Shown: positions 35,314 through 45,253, counted from the first letter of the stretch. The stretch: 64,000 nucleotides of DNA from Salinactinospora qingdaonensis (GCF_039539445.1 NZ_BAABDD010000001.1:434001-498000); one strand, 5' to 3'. Notes: generated by a model from the letters alone, not told the origin. Numbers and translations: made by a program.

Positions 35314-36015
35314 CTACCCGTGTTCGCGCGCGTGGCCGTCGGTGCCGTCGTCTTCCTGGGCGGCCAGCTTCTTGGCCTTGCGCACGCCTGCGGCGTCGAC
35401 GATGTTGTCCTCGTCAAGGTGGGAGAGCGGGCTCTGTTCGAGGTGGGTGACGACGGTTTCGGTGATGACATAGCCGCTCAGGTCGGTGTCAAGGGCGCTG
35501 AGGAGGCGGTCGCGGAACTCGTCGGGGTTGTTGAGCAGCTCGAGGAAGTCGAACTGCGCTCCGACGGCCTTGAGCGCGTCGTGGAACCCACCGTGGAACG
35601 TCTCTTCCAGGCGTTGCTGGGTGCTGGCCCCCGTGTCGTACTGGAGGGAGGCGGCCTTGATCACGTCTTCAGCGGTGTGGTTGACGCGCAGCGAGAACGT
35701 GATGGTGATGTCGGCGCGGATACCGTCACGGCAGAGCATCCCCTCCCGACCGCTGCGAGATATCTCGATGCGCTTGGGGGAGAGATCGACCCGATCGGCC
35801 TTGTCGAGAAATCTCGGCAGCACGGCCCTGGTGAAGCTGACTTCGGGCTCCGCCGGTTTCGCGTGCCGGTGAATGATCAGCGCCTCGTCCTCCTTAGCGG
35901 TGTAGAACACGTAGTTGAACAGATAGACGAGCACGATGGCGATGACACAGACGACGCCGAAAATCGGCTCGACGAGGTTGAGGTAGGCGAGCATCGGAGG
36001 GCTGGAGGCGAGCAT
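35314..36015 (-). CDS. Short SPFH/band-7 membrane protein without the flotillin coiled coil
   Basis: A ~233-residue protein with one N-terminal TM helix (LVEPIFGVVCVIAIVLVYLF) and an SPFH domain whose sequence parallels the flotillin upstream: GREGMLCRDGIRADITITF here and GKEGLICRDNIRADIRITF there, then the DEFRDRLLSALDTDLSGY element. It stops just after the domain (GVRKAKKLAAQEDD) and lacks the Ala/Glu-rich coiled coil needed for flotillin oligomer arms. It may form mixed rings with the full flotillin. The start is ATG 36015 with GGGAG six bases upstream. Last gene of the four-gene operon. Confidence 0.82.
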   Translation of the reverse strand: MLASSPPMLAYLNLVEPIFGVVCVIAIVLVYLFNYVFYTAKEDEALIIHRHAKPAEPEVSFTRAVLPRFLDKADRVDLSPKRIEISRSGREGMLCRDGIRADITITFSLRVNHTAEDVIKAASLQYDTGASTQQRLEETFHGGFHDALKAVGAQFDFLELLNNPDEFRDRLLSALDTDLSGYVITETVVTHLEQSPLSHLDEDNIVDAAGVRKAKKLAAQEDDGTDGHAREHG

Positions 36016-36113
36016 CGAGGACTCCCGCGGGTAACTGGCCGGTTGGGGCAAGCGGGCAGGGGGACGGCCACGCCTGGGGGCACGGGGCGGCGGGACCTGC
36101 CGACGCTAGAGTC

Positions 36114-39100
36114 TCACTGGTCGGGTGTGGAGCGTTCGGCGGCACGGGCGATGGCCCGCTCGACCGCGCCCACCTGGTCGGCCAGCAGCCCCACCGCCGC
36201 AACGGCCCTGCTCATGGGGTCGTCGGCGCCGCCGAGCGCTCGTTCGCGCAGGTAGGCGTCCTTGACTTCGGCCCAGCGTTTGGCCTGCTCCTCGGTCATC
36301 GTGCCCCGCAGCTCAGCCAGCTTGAGCAGGTTGGCCTCGGCTCCTGAGGTCAACGTCTGGGCCTCCCCCAGGTAGTGGTCGTCGATCAGGGCACTCAACT
36401 CGGCGTCGTTGAGCACCGGCATGACCCGTTCGGCCAGCTTGTTCATGTTGCGGTAGGAGCCCTGCAACTGGAACGGCGGCTCGGTGCGCGCGGCGTCGGA
36501 CTGGGCGGCCGAAGCGATGTAGGCCTGGTTGTTGGTCAAGACCACGCGCTGGACCACGAGCAGCTTGCGCAGCACAGCCAGGATCTGCTCCAGTTCCACC
36601 GCGGAGTAGGGGTGGGTGAGCTGGTCGGGCCGGACCGACTCGTCACCGTTGGCCAGACGCACCAGCAATTCCACATCGCCGCGGTCGCGCGTGGACAGCG
36701 GGGCCAGCACCGGGTTGGAGGTCAGCGCGTTTTCGATGTAGCTGAGTGCGAACAGGTCGTCCTTGCCGGAAAGCACGTCGCCGAGGTTGTAGACGTCGGC
36801 GCGGTTGGCGAGCATGTCGGGCACCTGGAAACGCTGCCCGGACTCGGTGTAGGGGTTGCCGGCCATGCACACCGCGAACCGTTTGCCCCGCAGGTCGTAG
36901 GTGCGGGTCTCGCCCTCCCACACGCCTTCCATGCGCCGCTGGGCGTCGCACAGCGAGATGAACTTCTGGAGCAGTTCGGGCGAGGTGTGTTGGATGTCGT
37001 CCAGGTACAGCAGCACGTTGCTGCTCATCTCCAGCGCAAACGAGATCTTCTCGACCTCTTGGCGGGCCGTGGCGTTGGGGGCCTGCTCCGGATCGATCGA
37101 GGTGACCTCCTGGCCCAGGGCGGGGCCGTTGACCTTGACGAACACCAGGCCGAGCCGACTGGCCACGTACTCCATGAGCGTGGTCTTGCCATAACCGGGC
37201 GGGGAGATGAGCAGCAGGAGGCCCATCTGGTCGACGGTGGCGCCGTCGCCGGCCGTGCCGAGTTGTTTGGCGAGGTTGTCGCCGATCAGCGGCAGGTAGA
37301 CCTCGTCGAGCAGCCGGTTGCGCACGAACCCGCTCATCACCCTGGGCTGGTAGTCGTCCATGCGCAGCCGGTGCCGCTCGCGCTGGGCCAACTCGGTGCG
37401 GCGACGCTGGTAGTCGCGGTAGGCGGGGACCCGCTCGGTACGGAACCGGCGGGTGCGGGCGAGGATCTCGTCGAGGCGGAGCTCTAGGCGGCGTTCGGTG
37501 ATACGCGGATGGGTGCCGAGCAGATCGGGGATGGTGGCGCTGAGCTGGGCCGTGACCTCGTAGCGGGGAAGGTCGTGGCCGCCCAGGAGGAGGGCTACCG
37601 ATTCGGGTAGGTCGGCTGCGGGGATGTCGGGGGCGGTTGTGCTGCGGAAAGAGGCCAGCCATGCGTGGGTGAGCTGGTGGCGCGCGGTCAGGTCGGTGTC
37701 GAGGGCGGCGAGGTCGGCGTCGAACTCGCGGCGGGCGGCAGCGTCGGGGCCGCCGAGGTGGCGCTGGAACCGTTCCACCAGCTCTTGGGCGCCCGGGCCG
37801 GTGACGAAGCCTTCTGGTTGGGCGGCCAGTTCTTCGAACAGGTACTCCCCCACTAGTTCCTCGCCGGAGGGCTGTGTGGGAAGGCCGGTGGTGCGGGTGA
37901 ACGCGGCAACGGCGCCGCCCAGCTCGTCGGCTAGCTCGGTGATCGCCTCCGAGTGGCCGAACAGGGCGCGGGCCCGCGCCAAGGAGGCGGCCCGCGCGCT
38001 CCACGCCGCCTTGGCGTCGGTGTCGGCGCCGAAGGCCCAGAACAGTTGGGCGGCGCTGCGCGCGTGGGGCGGGTAGCGCAGCAGGCCGGCCTCGGCGCGC
38101 AGCCGGAGCAGGGCCGCCAGGATCGCCGTGGCGTCGTGGTCGTGGACGCCGCGCTCGTAGCCCTCGTCATAGCGGGTCTCGGCGGCGCGGCGCACTACGT
38201 CGAGGAGTCCGCTGTCGGTGGCCGCGGACTCGTACAGCGCGTCCAGAGAGACCTCGCCCTGGCCAGACTCGGCGTGAGCCAGGATCGAAGTGGCCAGGTG
38301 TTCGGCGCGGTAGACCTCGGGGGACTCCGACACCAGGTGCTGGTCCCAGAACCGTTTTGTGCCGGCGAAGTCGGCGTCGCGCACGGGCGAGCGGTAGTCG
38401 GTTCCGGTGATGGTGAAGGTCATCTCGCCCTCGTGGGGGACGAGGGTGAGGTCGATGGGTTGGGTGTTGACCGCGAAACTGTGGCGGCCCAGCCGGATGG
38501 TCTGGCCGCTGTCGCCGTAGAGGTCGGCGCGGTCGAGCAGGGCGCGGCCGGCCTCCTGGCGGGCGGCGCGGATACGTCCTTCGAGCTCCTCGGCGCGCAC
38601 CTGGTCGCCCAGCGAGCGCAGTTCCTCGACGCTTTGGCGCAGCTTGGCCACCATGGAGTCGGTGGCGAAGTAGGTGTTGACCTCGTCGGTGGACGACAGG
38701 GTGACGGCGCGGCGGTGCACGCTGGCGAGGATGCGTTCGGCCGAGGCGGCCACGCGGTCGGCGCGGCGGGTGCGCTCGTCGAGCAGGGCTTGTTTACGCG
38801 CGGCGAAGGCATCGGTGATCTCGTCGCGTTTGTCGGCGAGTTCGGTGCGGAAATCGTCGAACTCGCCGAAGCGCGCCTCAAGGTTCTCCAGCCGCAGCAG
38901 GAGCCGGCTGAGTTGTTCGTCGCAGGACTCGGGGGTGTCGGCCGCGGCGAGCGCACCGGTGACAGCCTGGCCGAGGAGGGCGAACTCGGCGGCGAACTCG
39001 GCGCGTCCTTCGGTGGAGAGCAGTTCTTGGCGACGCAGGTCCACAGTGGCGCGGGCGCGGTTGATGCCGCCCAGCACCTCGCCGATGTGTTCCAGGATGG

Positions 39101-41090
39101 TGGTGCGCACCGTGGCGTCGGCGATGTCGATGGAGCCGACGACTTCGGTGAGGGTCTCCAGCCCTTCGGAGTGTTCGGCGAGCCGGTCGGTGATGGGTTG
39201 GGCTTGGGCGACGGTGGTGATGGCGCCTGCCTCGGCGGCGAGGCTCCCCACGGTGTCGTGGTAGCTGGTGAAGGCGTCCTCGGCGCTGAGGAAGGCGATG
39301 GCGCGTTCGCCGGTGTCGGCGAGCGCGTCAGTGAGTTGGGCAGCCAGCTCGTCGATGCGCTCGGAGTCGATGTAGCGCATCTCCCGCAGAGTTTCCAGGT
39401 GGCCCTGGAGGCGGCGCAGTTCGGCCAGGCGACTCACCCAGGCGTCGGCTGTGGTGGGGTCGTCCTCGCGGGTCTGGCGCACCAGGGCGGTGATGCGGGT
39501 GGCGGCGTCGTCGAGGGCGGTGGCGGCCTGCTGGGTGAGAGCCTGGACGTTGGCGAACTCGTCCAGGACCTGCTTGGCGGTCTCGCGTAGCTCTTCGAGG
39601 GGGCTGCTCAGGTCTTCGAGCTCGTCCTCGGACAGCCAGTGGTAGTGGTCGAAGGCGCGCTGGCAGGCGGCGATGAGCGCTTGGAACACCGGGACGGCGG
39701 GGGCCATCTCGTCGACCATCCGGGCTACGGACAGGCAGTCGGAGATACCGCGGACCAGTTCGGCGTTGCCAAGGCGTTCCAGCGGGCCGGTGCCGGTGGG
39801 TTGGGCGGCGGCGTGGGTGTCGGACTGGTAGGGGGTACGCCACACCTGCATGGGGTGCACGCGGGTGGGCTCCTCGGAGAAGGCGCGGAAGACCATGAGG
39901 GTTCCGTCGCCGAACAGCGAGTAGCCGTGGCAGGGGATCGGAGTGGCGACCTCCTTGCGGATCACGTTGTAGGGCAGGAGCAACGAGCGGCCGTCGTCGC
40001 GGGAGTGGAAGACATAGAGCGCGTCCTCGCCGTTGGGCGAGCGGATGACCCGTTCAAACTCCAGGTTGGTCACGTCGGTGTCGAAGGTCTTGTTGACACC
40101 GGTGGTCAGGTAGTAGCCGCCGGGGAAGATGATCCCGTGGTCCTCCGGTAGACGCTGGCAGGCCTGACCGATCCCGTCGAGGCGCACAACGTCGCCGGTT
40201 CTGGTGTTGCACACCAGATGGCGCCACTCGTTCTCCTTGTAGGGGCGGATACGCAGCAGGATCAGCGATCCCACCCGTGCGTAGTGCACCTCGGCGTCGG
40301 CCAGGCTCTGCAACGGCTCGTCGACCGGCTCGCTGTAGCTGCCCTGGTCGGTCTCGGTGTCGTTGTCGAGTTTGACGGTGAGGCTGCCGCCGAGGGTGTC
40401 GACGAAGAACTCACCGAGGATAGAGATGTGGGGGTGGCGGCCGGCCACGTGGTCTTCCCGGGTGGCCGACTGCCATTCAAAGTCTTGCGCGGGCGGGAAG
40501 ACGTGCTGGCGGTCCCCCCGGTTGTCCAGGTAGGTGACCGTGCCGTCGGTGTCGATCCGCCAGCGCAGCACCCGGATATCGGCGGTGCGCGGACCGGTCT
40601 GGAACACGGCCAGCAGCGTGTCCTCAAAGCCGCGCAACTGGAGCAGGCGGGTATCGCGGTAGTAGCGGTACAGCTCCCCGAAGTCGCGGAGGAACCGCTC
40701 GTCGCACAACAGCCCGTGGGGAGCCTGGTCGGTCTCGTCGAGCTGAATGCCGTCACTGTCGTGGGTGAAGTGACGCAGCGCAAAGACGTCGCTGACGCTG
40801 GTCTCAGTCTTGGAACCGACCAGGGGGTTGAACCCGATCAGCATGAGCTGGCCGATCGACACGATGTCGCGGGGGACACAGTTGTGTTCGGTGTGGACCC
40901 GCTGCGTGCCGATCTGGCGCAGCTCGGTGCTGCCGAAAACCTCCAGGCGCCGCTCGTTGAGCAGCTCGGCCCGCCGGGTCAGCTCGGCGGCCTGCTCAAA
41001 GAGCCGGCTCCGCAGCACCTCGTAGGTGCCGGCGTCGAGTTCGGCACGGTCCTGGCTGTCGTCGGGAGGCGTCGTGGAGGCATCGGTCAC
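36114..41090 (-). CDS. 1658-residue AAA ATPase, 'DNA repair ATPase' (DUF3686) type
   Basis: A giant ATPase. The first ~450 residues look like a beta-rich domain (repeats such as ADIRVLRWRIDTDGTVTYLD), consistent with DUF3686 proteins. A central ~450-residue helical, coiled-coil region follows. The AAA module sits near the C-terminus, with Walker A PPGYGKTTL around residue 1296, Walker B VLLYLDDIQH, and AGNPYTESG as the MoxR-like sensor segment. Homologues are annotated as DNA repair ATPases and recur next to YqiJ/flotillin genes, but a DNA role is unproven. The GTG start is 7 bp after the flotillin stop, so translation is coupled. It probably remodels flotillin-bound membrane complexes (inference). 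Confidence 0.82.
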   Translation of the reverse strand: MTDASTTPPDDSQDRAELDAGTYEVLRSRLFEQAAELTRRAELLNERRLEVFGSTELRQIGTQRVHTEHNCVPRDIVSIGQLMLIGFNPLVGSKTETSVSDVFALRHFTHDSDGIQLDETDQAPHGLLCDERFLRDFGELYRYYRDTRLLQLRGFEDTLLAVFQTGPRTADIRVLRWRIDTDGTVTYLDNRGDRQHVFPPAQDFEWQSATREDHVAGRHPHISILGEFFVDTLGGSLTVKLDNDTETDQGSYSEPVDEPLQSLADAEVHYARVGSLILLRIRPYKENEWRHLVCNTRTGDVVRLDGIGQACQRLPEDHGIIFPGGYYLTTGVNKTFDTDVTNLEFERVIRSPNGEDALYVFHSRDDGRSLLLPYNVIRKEVATPIPCHGYSLFGDGTLMVFRAFSEEPTRVHPMQVWRTPYQSDTHAAAQPTGTGPLERLGNAELVRGISDCLSVARMVDEMAPAVPVFQALIAACQRAFDHYHWLSEDELEDLSSPLEELRETAKQVLDEFANVQALTQQAATALDDAATRITALVRQTREDDPTTADAWVSRLAELRRLQGHLETLREMRYIDSERIDELAAQLTDALADTGERAIAFLSAEDAFTSYHDTVGSLAAEAGAITTVAQAQPITDRLAEHSEGLETLTEVVGSIDIADATVRTTILEHIGEVLGGINRARATVDLRRQELLSTEGRAEFAAEFALLGQAVTGALAAADTPESCDEQLSRLLLRLENLEARFGEFDDFRTELADKRDEITDAFAARKQALLDERTRRADRVAASAERILASVHRRAVTLSSTDEVNTYFATDSMVAKLRQSVEELRSLGDQVRAEELEGRIRAARQEAGRALLDRADLYGDSGQTIRLGRHSFAVNTQPIDLTLVPHEGEMTFTITGTDYRSPVRDADFAGTKRFWDQHLVSESPEVYRAEHLATSILAHAESGQGEVSLDALYESAATDSGLLDVVRRAAETRYDEGYERGVHDHDATAILAALLRLRAEAGLLRYPPHARSAAQLFWAFGADTDAKAAWSARAASLARARALFGHSEAITELADELGGAVAAFTRTTGLPTQPSGEELVGEYLFEELAAQPEGFVTGPGAQELVERFQRHLGGPDAAARREFDADLAALDTDLTARHQLTHAWLASFRSTTAPDIPAADLPESVALLLGGHDLPRYEVTAQLSATIPDLLGTHPRITERRLELRLDEILARTRRFRTERVPAYRDYQRRRTELAQRERHRLRMDDYQPRVMSGFVRNRLLDEVYLPLIGDNLAKQLGTAGDGATVDQMGLLLLISPPGYGKTTLMEYVASRLGLVFVKVNGPALGQEVTSIDPEQAPNATARQEVEKISFALEMSSNVLLYLDDIQHTSPELLQKFISLCDAQRRMEGVWEGETRTYDLRGKRFAVCMAGNPYTESGQRFQVPDMLANRADVYNLGDVLSGKDDLFALSYIENALTSNPVLAPLSTRDRGDVELLVRLANGDESVRPDQLTHPYSAVELEQILAVLRKLLVVQRVVLTNNQAYIASAAQSDAARTEPPFQLQGSYRNMNKLAERVMPVLNDAELSALIDDHYLGEAQTLTSGAEANLLKLAELRGTMTEEQAKRWAEVKDAYLRERALGGADDPMSRAVAAVGLLADQVGAVERAIARAAERSTPDQ

Positions 41091-41097
41091 AGGAGAT

Positions 41098-43107
41098 TCA
41101 CCGCTTCAGTGCGTGCAGGTCGGCGACGGGGGCTTCGGCCACGCCCAGGCGTTGGGCGGTGTCGAGCAGTTCGCGCAGTTGGGACTCCTGGGCGCCACCC
41201 TGGTTGATCAGCCGCATCAGCAGCGCCGACAGTGAGAGGTTGGCGACGTCGGAGGTGTTGACCGAGCCGACGAGCCGCGACACGTCTTCGGGCAGGCTCG
41301 CTTGGCCGTCCAGGTAGGGCTGGGCGAGGTTCTGGGCGGCGGTGGAGTGGGCCAGGAAACCGTCGACGGCCTTACCGGCGCTGATGGAGCCGACCATGCG
41401 GTCGAAGAACGCGCCATCGCCGCCGACGATGTCGATGTCGGCCTTTTCCAGCCCGGCGGCCAGCACTGACGCCTGCGACTCGGCGACCTGGCGCTGCACG
41501 TCGATGCCGGCGAGCCGGACCTCCTTGTCGGCCTCCAGCCGCAGCCGGTACTCCTCGTGTTCGCGGGTGGCCTCGTCCAGCGCGGCCATCGCCTCGGCCT
41601 TGTCGGTGAGACCTTCGGCTTCGGCCTTGAGCTTCTCGCGCATCGCCTCGGCTGTGGCCTTTTCCTTCTCGCGGGCGGCTGCGGCCTCGGCCCGGCCGAC
41701 CCGTTCGATGGCCTCGGCGTCGCGTTCGCGCACCTGTACCTCGGCCAGGCCGGCAGCGGCGGCCTCGGCCTGCTTGCTCTCGGCCAGCCGGATGTTGGCC
41801 TGGGCGTCGAGTTCGGCGGCCTGCTGGCGCCCCTCGGCAAGCGCCTTCTCTTCGCGGACCTTGTGCTGGGCGGCCTGTTCGGCGGCCTCGGCCGCCTTGA
41901 TGTCCTTGACCAAGTTCTCTTGGGCTTCGGCTTCGGCCTCGATCACCTTGGTCTGGCGCTGGCGCTCGGCCTCCTCGACGGCGCGCACGCGCTTGATGCT
42001 CTCCTCCTGCTCGGCCACGGTCTTGTCGACGGCGACACGCTCGCGGATGGTCTCGGCGATCTCGCGCTTCTCGGTCTCGACCTCTTTGTCCTTGGCGATG
42101 CGGGACAGCTCGGTTTCGCGGTCGCGGGCGATGACCTCAAGCAGCCGGTCTTTTTCGATGCGCTCGGCCTCGATGGCGATGACCCGTTCCCGGTTCTTCT
42201 CGGCCACGGCGACCTCGCGGTCGCGGTTCTGGCCGGCGACGCCGATCTGCTCTTCGGTGCGCAACTGCGCGGTGCGGGACTTGAGCTGTTCCTCGGCCTG
42301 CACGGCGGCGGTCTCGGCCTCCTTGCGGGCGCGCATGGTCTCGACCTCGTTTTGGTGCTTGGCCTCGGCTTCGGCCTGGCGCCGCTGTAGCTCCAGGATG
42401 GCCTCGCGCGCCTCGACGTTTTGGCGCTCGATCTCCTTTTGCTGGTCGCGCGTGTGCTCGTTGGTGCTGACGCTTTCGATCGCGGTCAGCTCGGTGATCT
42501 TGCGGATGCCCTGAGCGTCGAGGATGTTGGCCGAGTCGAGCTGGGCCATGGGGGTCTGCTCAAGGTAGTCGATGGCGGCGTCCTCAAGGCTGTAGCCGTT
42601 GAGGTCGGTGCCGATGACGCTGACGATGCGGTCCCGGAACTCGTCACGCTTGGTGTAGAGGTCGACGAAGTCGAGTTGCTTGCCGACGGTCTTGAGCGCC
42701 TCGGAGAACTTAGCGTTGAACAACTCCTGTAGCGTCTCCTGGTCACTGGCCCGGTCGGTGCCGATGGCCTGGGCGACCTTTATCACGTCCTCAACGGTCT
42801 TATTGACCCGGACGAAGAACGTGATGCGGATGTCGGCGCGGATGTTGTCTCGACAGATCAACCCTTCCTTACCGGTGCGGTTGATGTCGATGGTCTTGAC
42901 CGAGATGTCCATGTACTCGGCCTTGTGCAGCACCGGCAGCACCACGGCGCCGGTGAAGGTGACGTCGACCTTCTTGATCTTGGAGACGATCAGGGCCCGG
43001 CCTTGGGGGACTTTGCGGAATAGGCGGCCGATGACGAAGACAATGGCGAGGAGAGCGAGGAGGACGACGGCGATCAGTACGCCGACGCCAATGGTGATGG
43101 CTTCCAT
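41098..43107 (-). CDS. Flotillin (YqiK/FloT family)
   Basis: A 669-residue flotillin. One N-terminal membrane helix (VGVLIAVVLLALLAIVFVIG) precedes the SPFH domain (~30-210), then a very long Glu/Ala-rich coiled coil (~225-540, e.g. EAEAQENLVKDIKAAEAAEQ) and a C-terminal tail. Flotillins form large membrane-ring assemblies that organise fluid or cholesterol-like microdomains and recruit signalling proteins. The preferred start is ATG 43107 with AGGAAT nine bases upstream; TTG 43110 is also open. The upstream gene (YqiJ-like) ends 25 bp before, so they form one operon. Confidence 0.9.
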   Translation of the reverse strand: MEAITIGVGVLIAVVLLALLAIVFVIGRLFRKVPQGRALIVSKIKKVDVTFTGAVVLPVLHKAEYMDISVKTIDINRTGKEGLICRDNIRADIRITFFVRVNKTVEDVIKVAQAIGTDRASDQETLQELFNAKFSEALKTVGKQLDFVDLYTKRDEFRDRIVSVIGTDLNGYSLEDAAIDYLEQTPMAQLDSANILDAQGIRKITELTAIESVSTNEHTRDQQKEIERQNVEAREAILELQRRQAEAEAKHQNEVETMRARKEAETAAVQAEEQLKSRTAQLRTEEQIGVAGQNRDREVAVAEKNRERVIAIEAERIEKDRLLEVIARDRETELSRIAKDKEVETEKREIAETIRERVAVDKTVAEQEESIKRVRAVEEAERQRQTKVIEAEAEAQENLVKDIKAAEAAEQAAQHKVREEKALAEGRQQAAELDAQANIRLAESKQAEAAAAGLAEVQVRERDAEAIERVGRAEAAAAREKEKATAEAMREKLKAEAEGLTDKAEAMAALDEATREHEEYRLRLEADKEVRLAGIDVQRQVAESQASVLAAGLEKADIDIVGGDGAFFDRMVGSISAGKAVDGFLAHSTAAQNLAQPYLDGQASLPEDVSRLVGSVNTSDVANLSLSALLMRLINQGGAQESQLRELLDTAQRLGVAEAPVADLHALKR

Positions 43108-43131
43108 CAAAGATTCCTGTACGTCGATGGA

Positions 43132-43794
43132 TCATTCGGGGGGACGGTTCGGGTCGAGCTCGGCGTCATAGGGAGCGACCCAAAAGAACCCGCCCTCGGC
43201 GCTGTACTCGTAGATCAGCGCGCTACTACCGGTCGTGAAGGTGTCGGTGCCGATCTGGCGCACCTGCACGAGGGAGGAGGAGCCGTCGGCCGCGGTGACC
43301 TCAGCCTGACCGAAGTCGGCGGTGACGCGGCCGGTACGGATGACACAGACCCTGCCGATGAAGTCCTGCTGGGAGGGGCTACGCCCGTCGGGGAAGAGAC
43401 GGCGCCACAACAGCGCCAGCATGCTGGTACACAGCCAGGCGCAGACGAGGGCGAGCAGGAGTACGGCGATGGAGAGGGCGACCAGCAGGGGGGTGGACAC
43501 GGCGAGCCCCTCGATCACCACGTTGCCGGTGAGGCTGACGAACCAGGCCACGGCGATCAGCAGCGAGAGCGCGACGGTGGCCGGCACCCCACCCATGCCC
43601 GCTCCGGCGAGGGCGCTCGCCAACCCCCCTGCGGCCAGTCCTTCCGTGCCCACGGCGCTGCCAGGGTCGACGTCAAGTGCGTCGAGCTCCGCGGCGCCGA
43701 GAAGTACGAGCACCCAGTAGCCGGCGACGACGAGCAACGAGAACGTAAACAGTGCGGTGGGAAAAGTGATTACTGCGGCAAGGAACTCACGCAT
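43132..43794 (-). CDS. YqiJ-like membrane protein with C-terminal OB-fold domain
   Basis: A 220-residue partner of flotillin. Three TM segments (TALFTFSLLVVAGYWVLVLL, then VALSLLIAVAWFVSLTG and the LLVALSIAVLLLALVCAW block) are followed by a cytoplasmic OB-fold-like domain (GRVCVIRTGRVTADFGQAEV). Such proteins (YqiJ/NfeD type) are co-transcribed with flotillins and are thought to anchor or regulate them. It is the first gene of the operon; the promoter must lie upstream of 43794 in a stretch that recurs in a relic at ~44.4 kb. Confidence 0.83.
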   Translation of the reverse strand: MREFLAAVITFPTALFTFSLLVVAGYWVLVLLGAAELDALDVDPGSAVGTEGLAAGGLASALAGAGMGGVPATVALSLLIAVAWFVSLTGNVVIEGLAVSTPLLVALSIAVLLLALVCAWLCTSMLALLWRRLFPDGRSPSQQDFIGRVCVIRTGRVTADFGQAEVTAADGSSSLVQVRQIGTDTFTTGSSALIYEYSAEGGFFWVAPYDAELDPNRPPE

Positions 43795-44773
43795 CGGTTT
43801 TCACTCTCCCACCTATTCCACTGCAACGCCCCCGGAAAATGGCAACTGGACGAGGACTCTACACCTATTCGTCACCGTCGGAACCAATGGCTGGAGACCT
43901 CATCCGGCCATATCGGGGAAACACCGGCGACCCCGCCATCATCTGGCACAGTGGATTGCTGCTCATGGCGCTATGGGCATTTTGGTTCCATTCCAAAGAG
44001 GTGGTACTCGCAACACTCACGACGGTGCGCCACGGTGGGCGAGGAGCCGTCGGCGGCGCTTGGCAGGCACCGGGTGGCGGCACGGAACCCGCTGTAGCAC
44101 ACGGACTCCTGCCTTCCGAGCGGGTCGAGACATGGCGCGCCTGAGGCGAGGCTAGTGGCTCCCACCCGCGCGCTCTCGTCGCCGGCGCTTTCCTCGGATC
44201 TCAGCTTCCTGTCTCCAAACGCCGCCGGGGATCGGTGCCGCACCAATGAGGAGGGCTTCCATGAGAGATTCCTGTGAATCGAGGAATCAATTGGGATACC
44301 GCAGGGGCGGAGATCGCGTTAAGAAAATCCTCTCACAAGGAATCCACACCCGACTTCGTACCTGGCAATCGCGCGATACCACACAGTGAAAATGCCGGTT
44401 ACAATCCGAGGAACCCGCCCGCCGATGTGTTTTCGCTTTCCGCTGTTCCCGCCGCGGCGCCGCCTGGAAAATGCCGACTGTACGAGGTTCTCTCACCGGT
44501 TGGCGGTGCTCGCCCGCGGGCGGAAGTGCCTGCGGCAGCCAGGCCGTGGCGTCGACACCGATCTGTGTCCGGCCTCGGCACCGCAGATGAGCTCTGCCCC
44601 ACCACGGCGAAGCCGTGGTGGCCCCATCGAGGCGGCCCACCACGAAACGCACGGTGGCGCGCTGGAGCACAGCGCGTGTGGAGCGAGGTGAGGAACAGCC
44701 GCGCCCGGCGTAAGCCCACCGGGCGCCACACGATGCCTTGGCTTTAGCCGACCCTTAGGGCAGGAGACACGAA
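43795..44773. other. 1-kb region with a relic duplication of the flotillin operon start
   Basis: No intact gene. On the minus strand an ATG at 44262, preceded by ACAGGAATCTCTC, starts MEALLIGA, which mirrors the flotillin start (ACAGGAATCTTTG, then MEAITIGV). Farther out, 44430-44500 resembles 43800-43870 upstream of the YqiJ gene (both contain GGAAAATG, then ACTG-ACGAGG and CTCT-CACC). The block looks like a decayed, internally deleted copy of [flotillin start - YqiJ - upstream region]. Confidence 0.45.
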
Positions 44774-44805
44774 ACGGGCCCTTCTCCTATAAGAGAAGAG
44801 CCCGT
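44774..44805 (-). terminator. Terminator hairpin downstream of the second tRNA-Lys
   Basis: ACGGGCCCTTCTC and GAGAAGAGCCCGT form a 13-bp stem with one mismatch and a 6-base loop, 45 bp past the tRNA on the minus strand, followed by TTTC. Confidence 0.75.
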
Positions 44806-44850
44806 CGAATCGTATTAAGCACGCCCAACGACTCCGTTGGCCTTGCTTGG

Positions 44851-44923
44851 TGCGCCATCAGGGACTCGAACCCCAAACCCACTGATTAAGAGTCAGTTGC
44901 TCTGCCGATTGAGCTAATGGCGC
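44851..44923 (-). tRNA. tRNA-Lys(CTT), second copy
   Basis: Identical in stems, D-loop and anticodon loop (CTCTTAA) to the tRNA at 33.7 kb; a single change appears in the variable-loop region (GGGTTTGGG against GGGTTCGGG). Discriminator A, no encoded CCA. Same orientation, 11.2 kb apart. Confidence 0.97.
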
Positions 44924-45253
44924 CCGCGGTGCGGGGGTATGTTCCCCGTGCAGCGCGGTTAACTTTACCAGCGGGGCGAAGGCGGCGCGAACCGATAAAA
45001 CCGCCGGTGGGCGATCAACTGTCCCCAAGGCGACCGTCCACCGGCGTCGGAAGCTATGGCGGAAAACGCCCGCCGGGGCACCCCAAGGGCCTGACTCCGG
45101 GGCGAACCACCTGCGGATATGACGCCGGACAGCCAAAAGACGGGCAGGCGCGCAGCGCGCGTCACACCCTGGTACGGCTTTGGCAGGTACGCGCGCAGCG
45201 GCGACCGGTGCGCGAGCCCTGCGATGGATCGGGGAAGCGGAAGCCCTTCCCGG
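44924..45253. other. Intergenic region upstream of tRNA-Lys
   Basis: 330 bp, GC-rich. Its left end should hold the tRNA promoter (minus strand). Nothing else is recognised. Confidence 0.4.

Noticed and set aside
37953..39590. 545-residue plus-strand frame across the AAA ATPase
   Set aside because: Gly/Val-rich mirror of the GC3-biased minus-strand gene.
33684..44923. Genomic island integrated at tRNA-Lys by an integrase
   Set aside because: No integrase, excisionase or att core beyond the tRNA itself is visible; kept only as a possible recombination pair.
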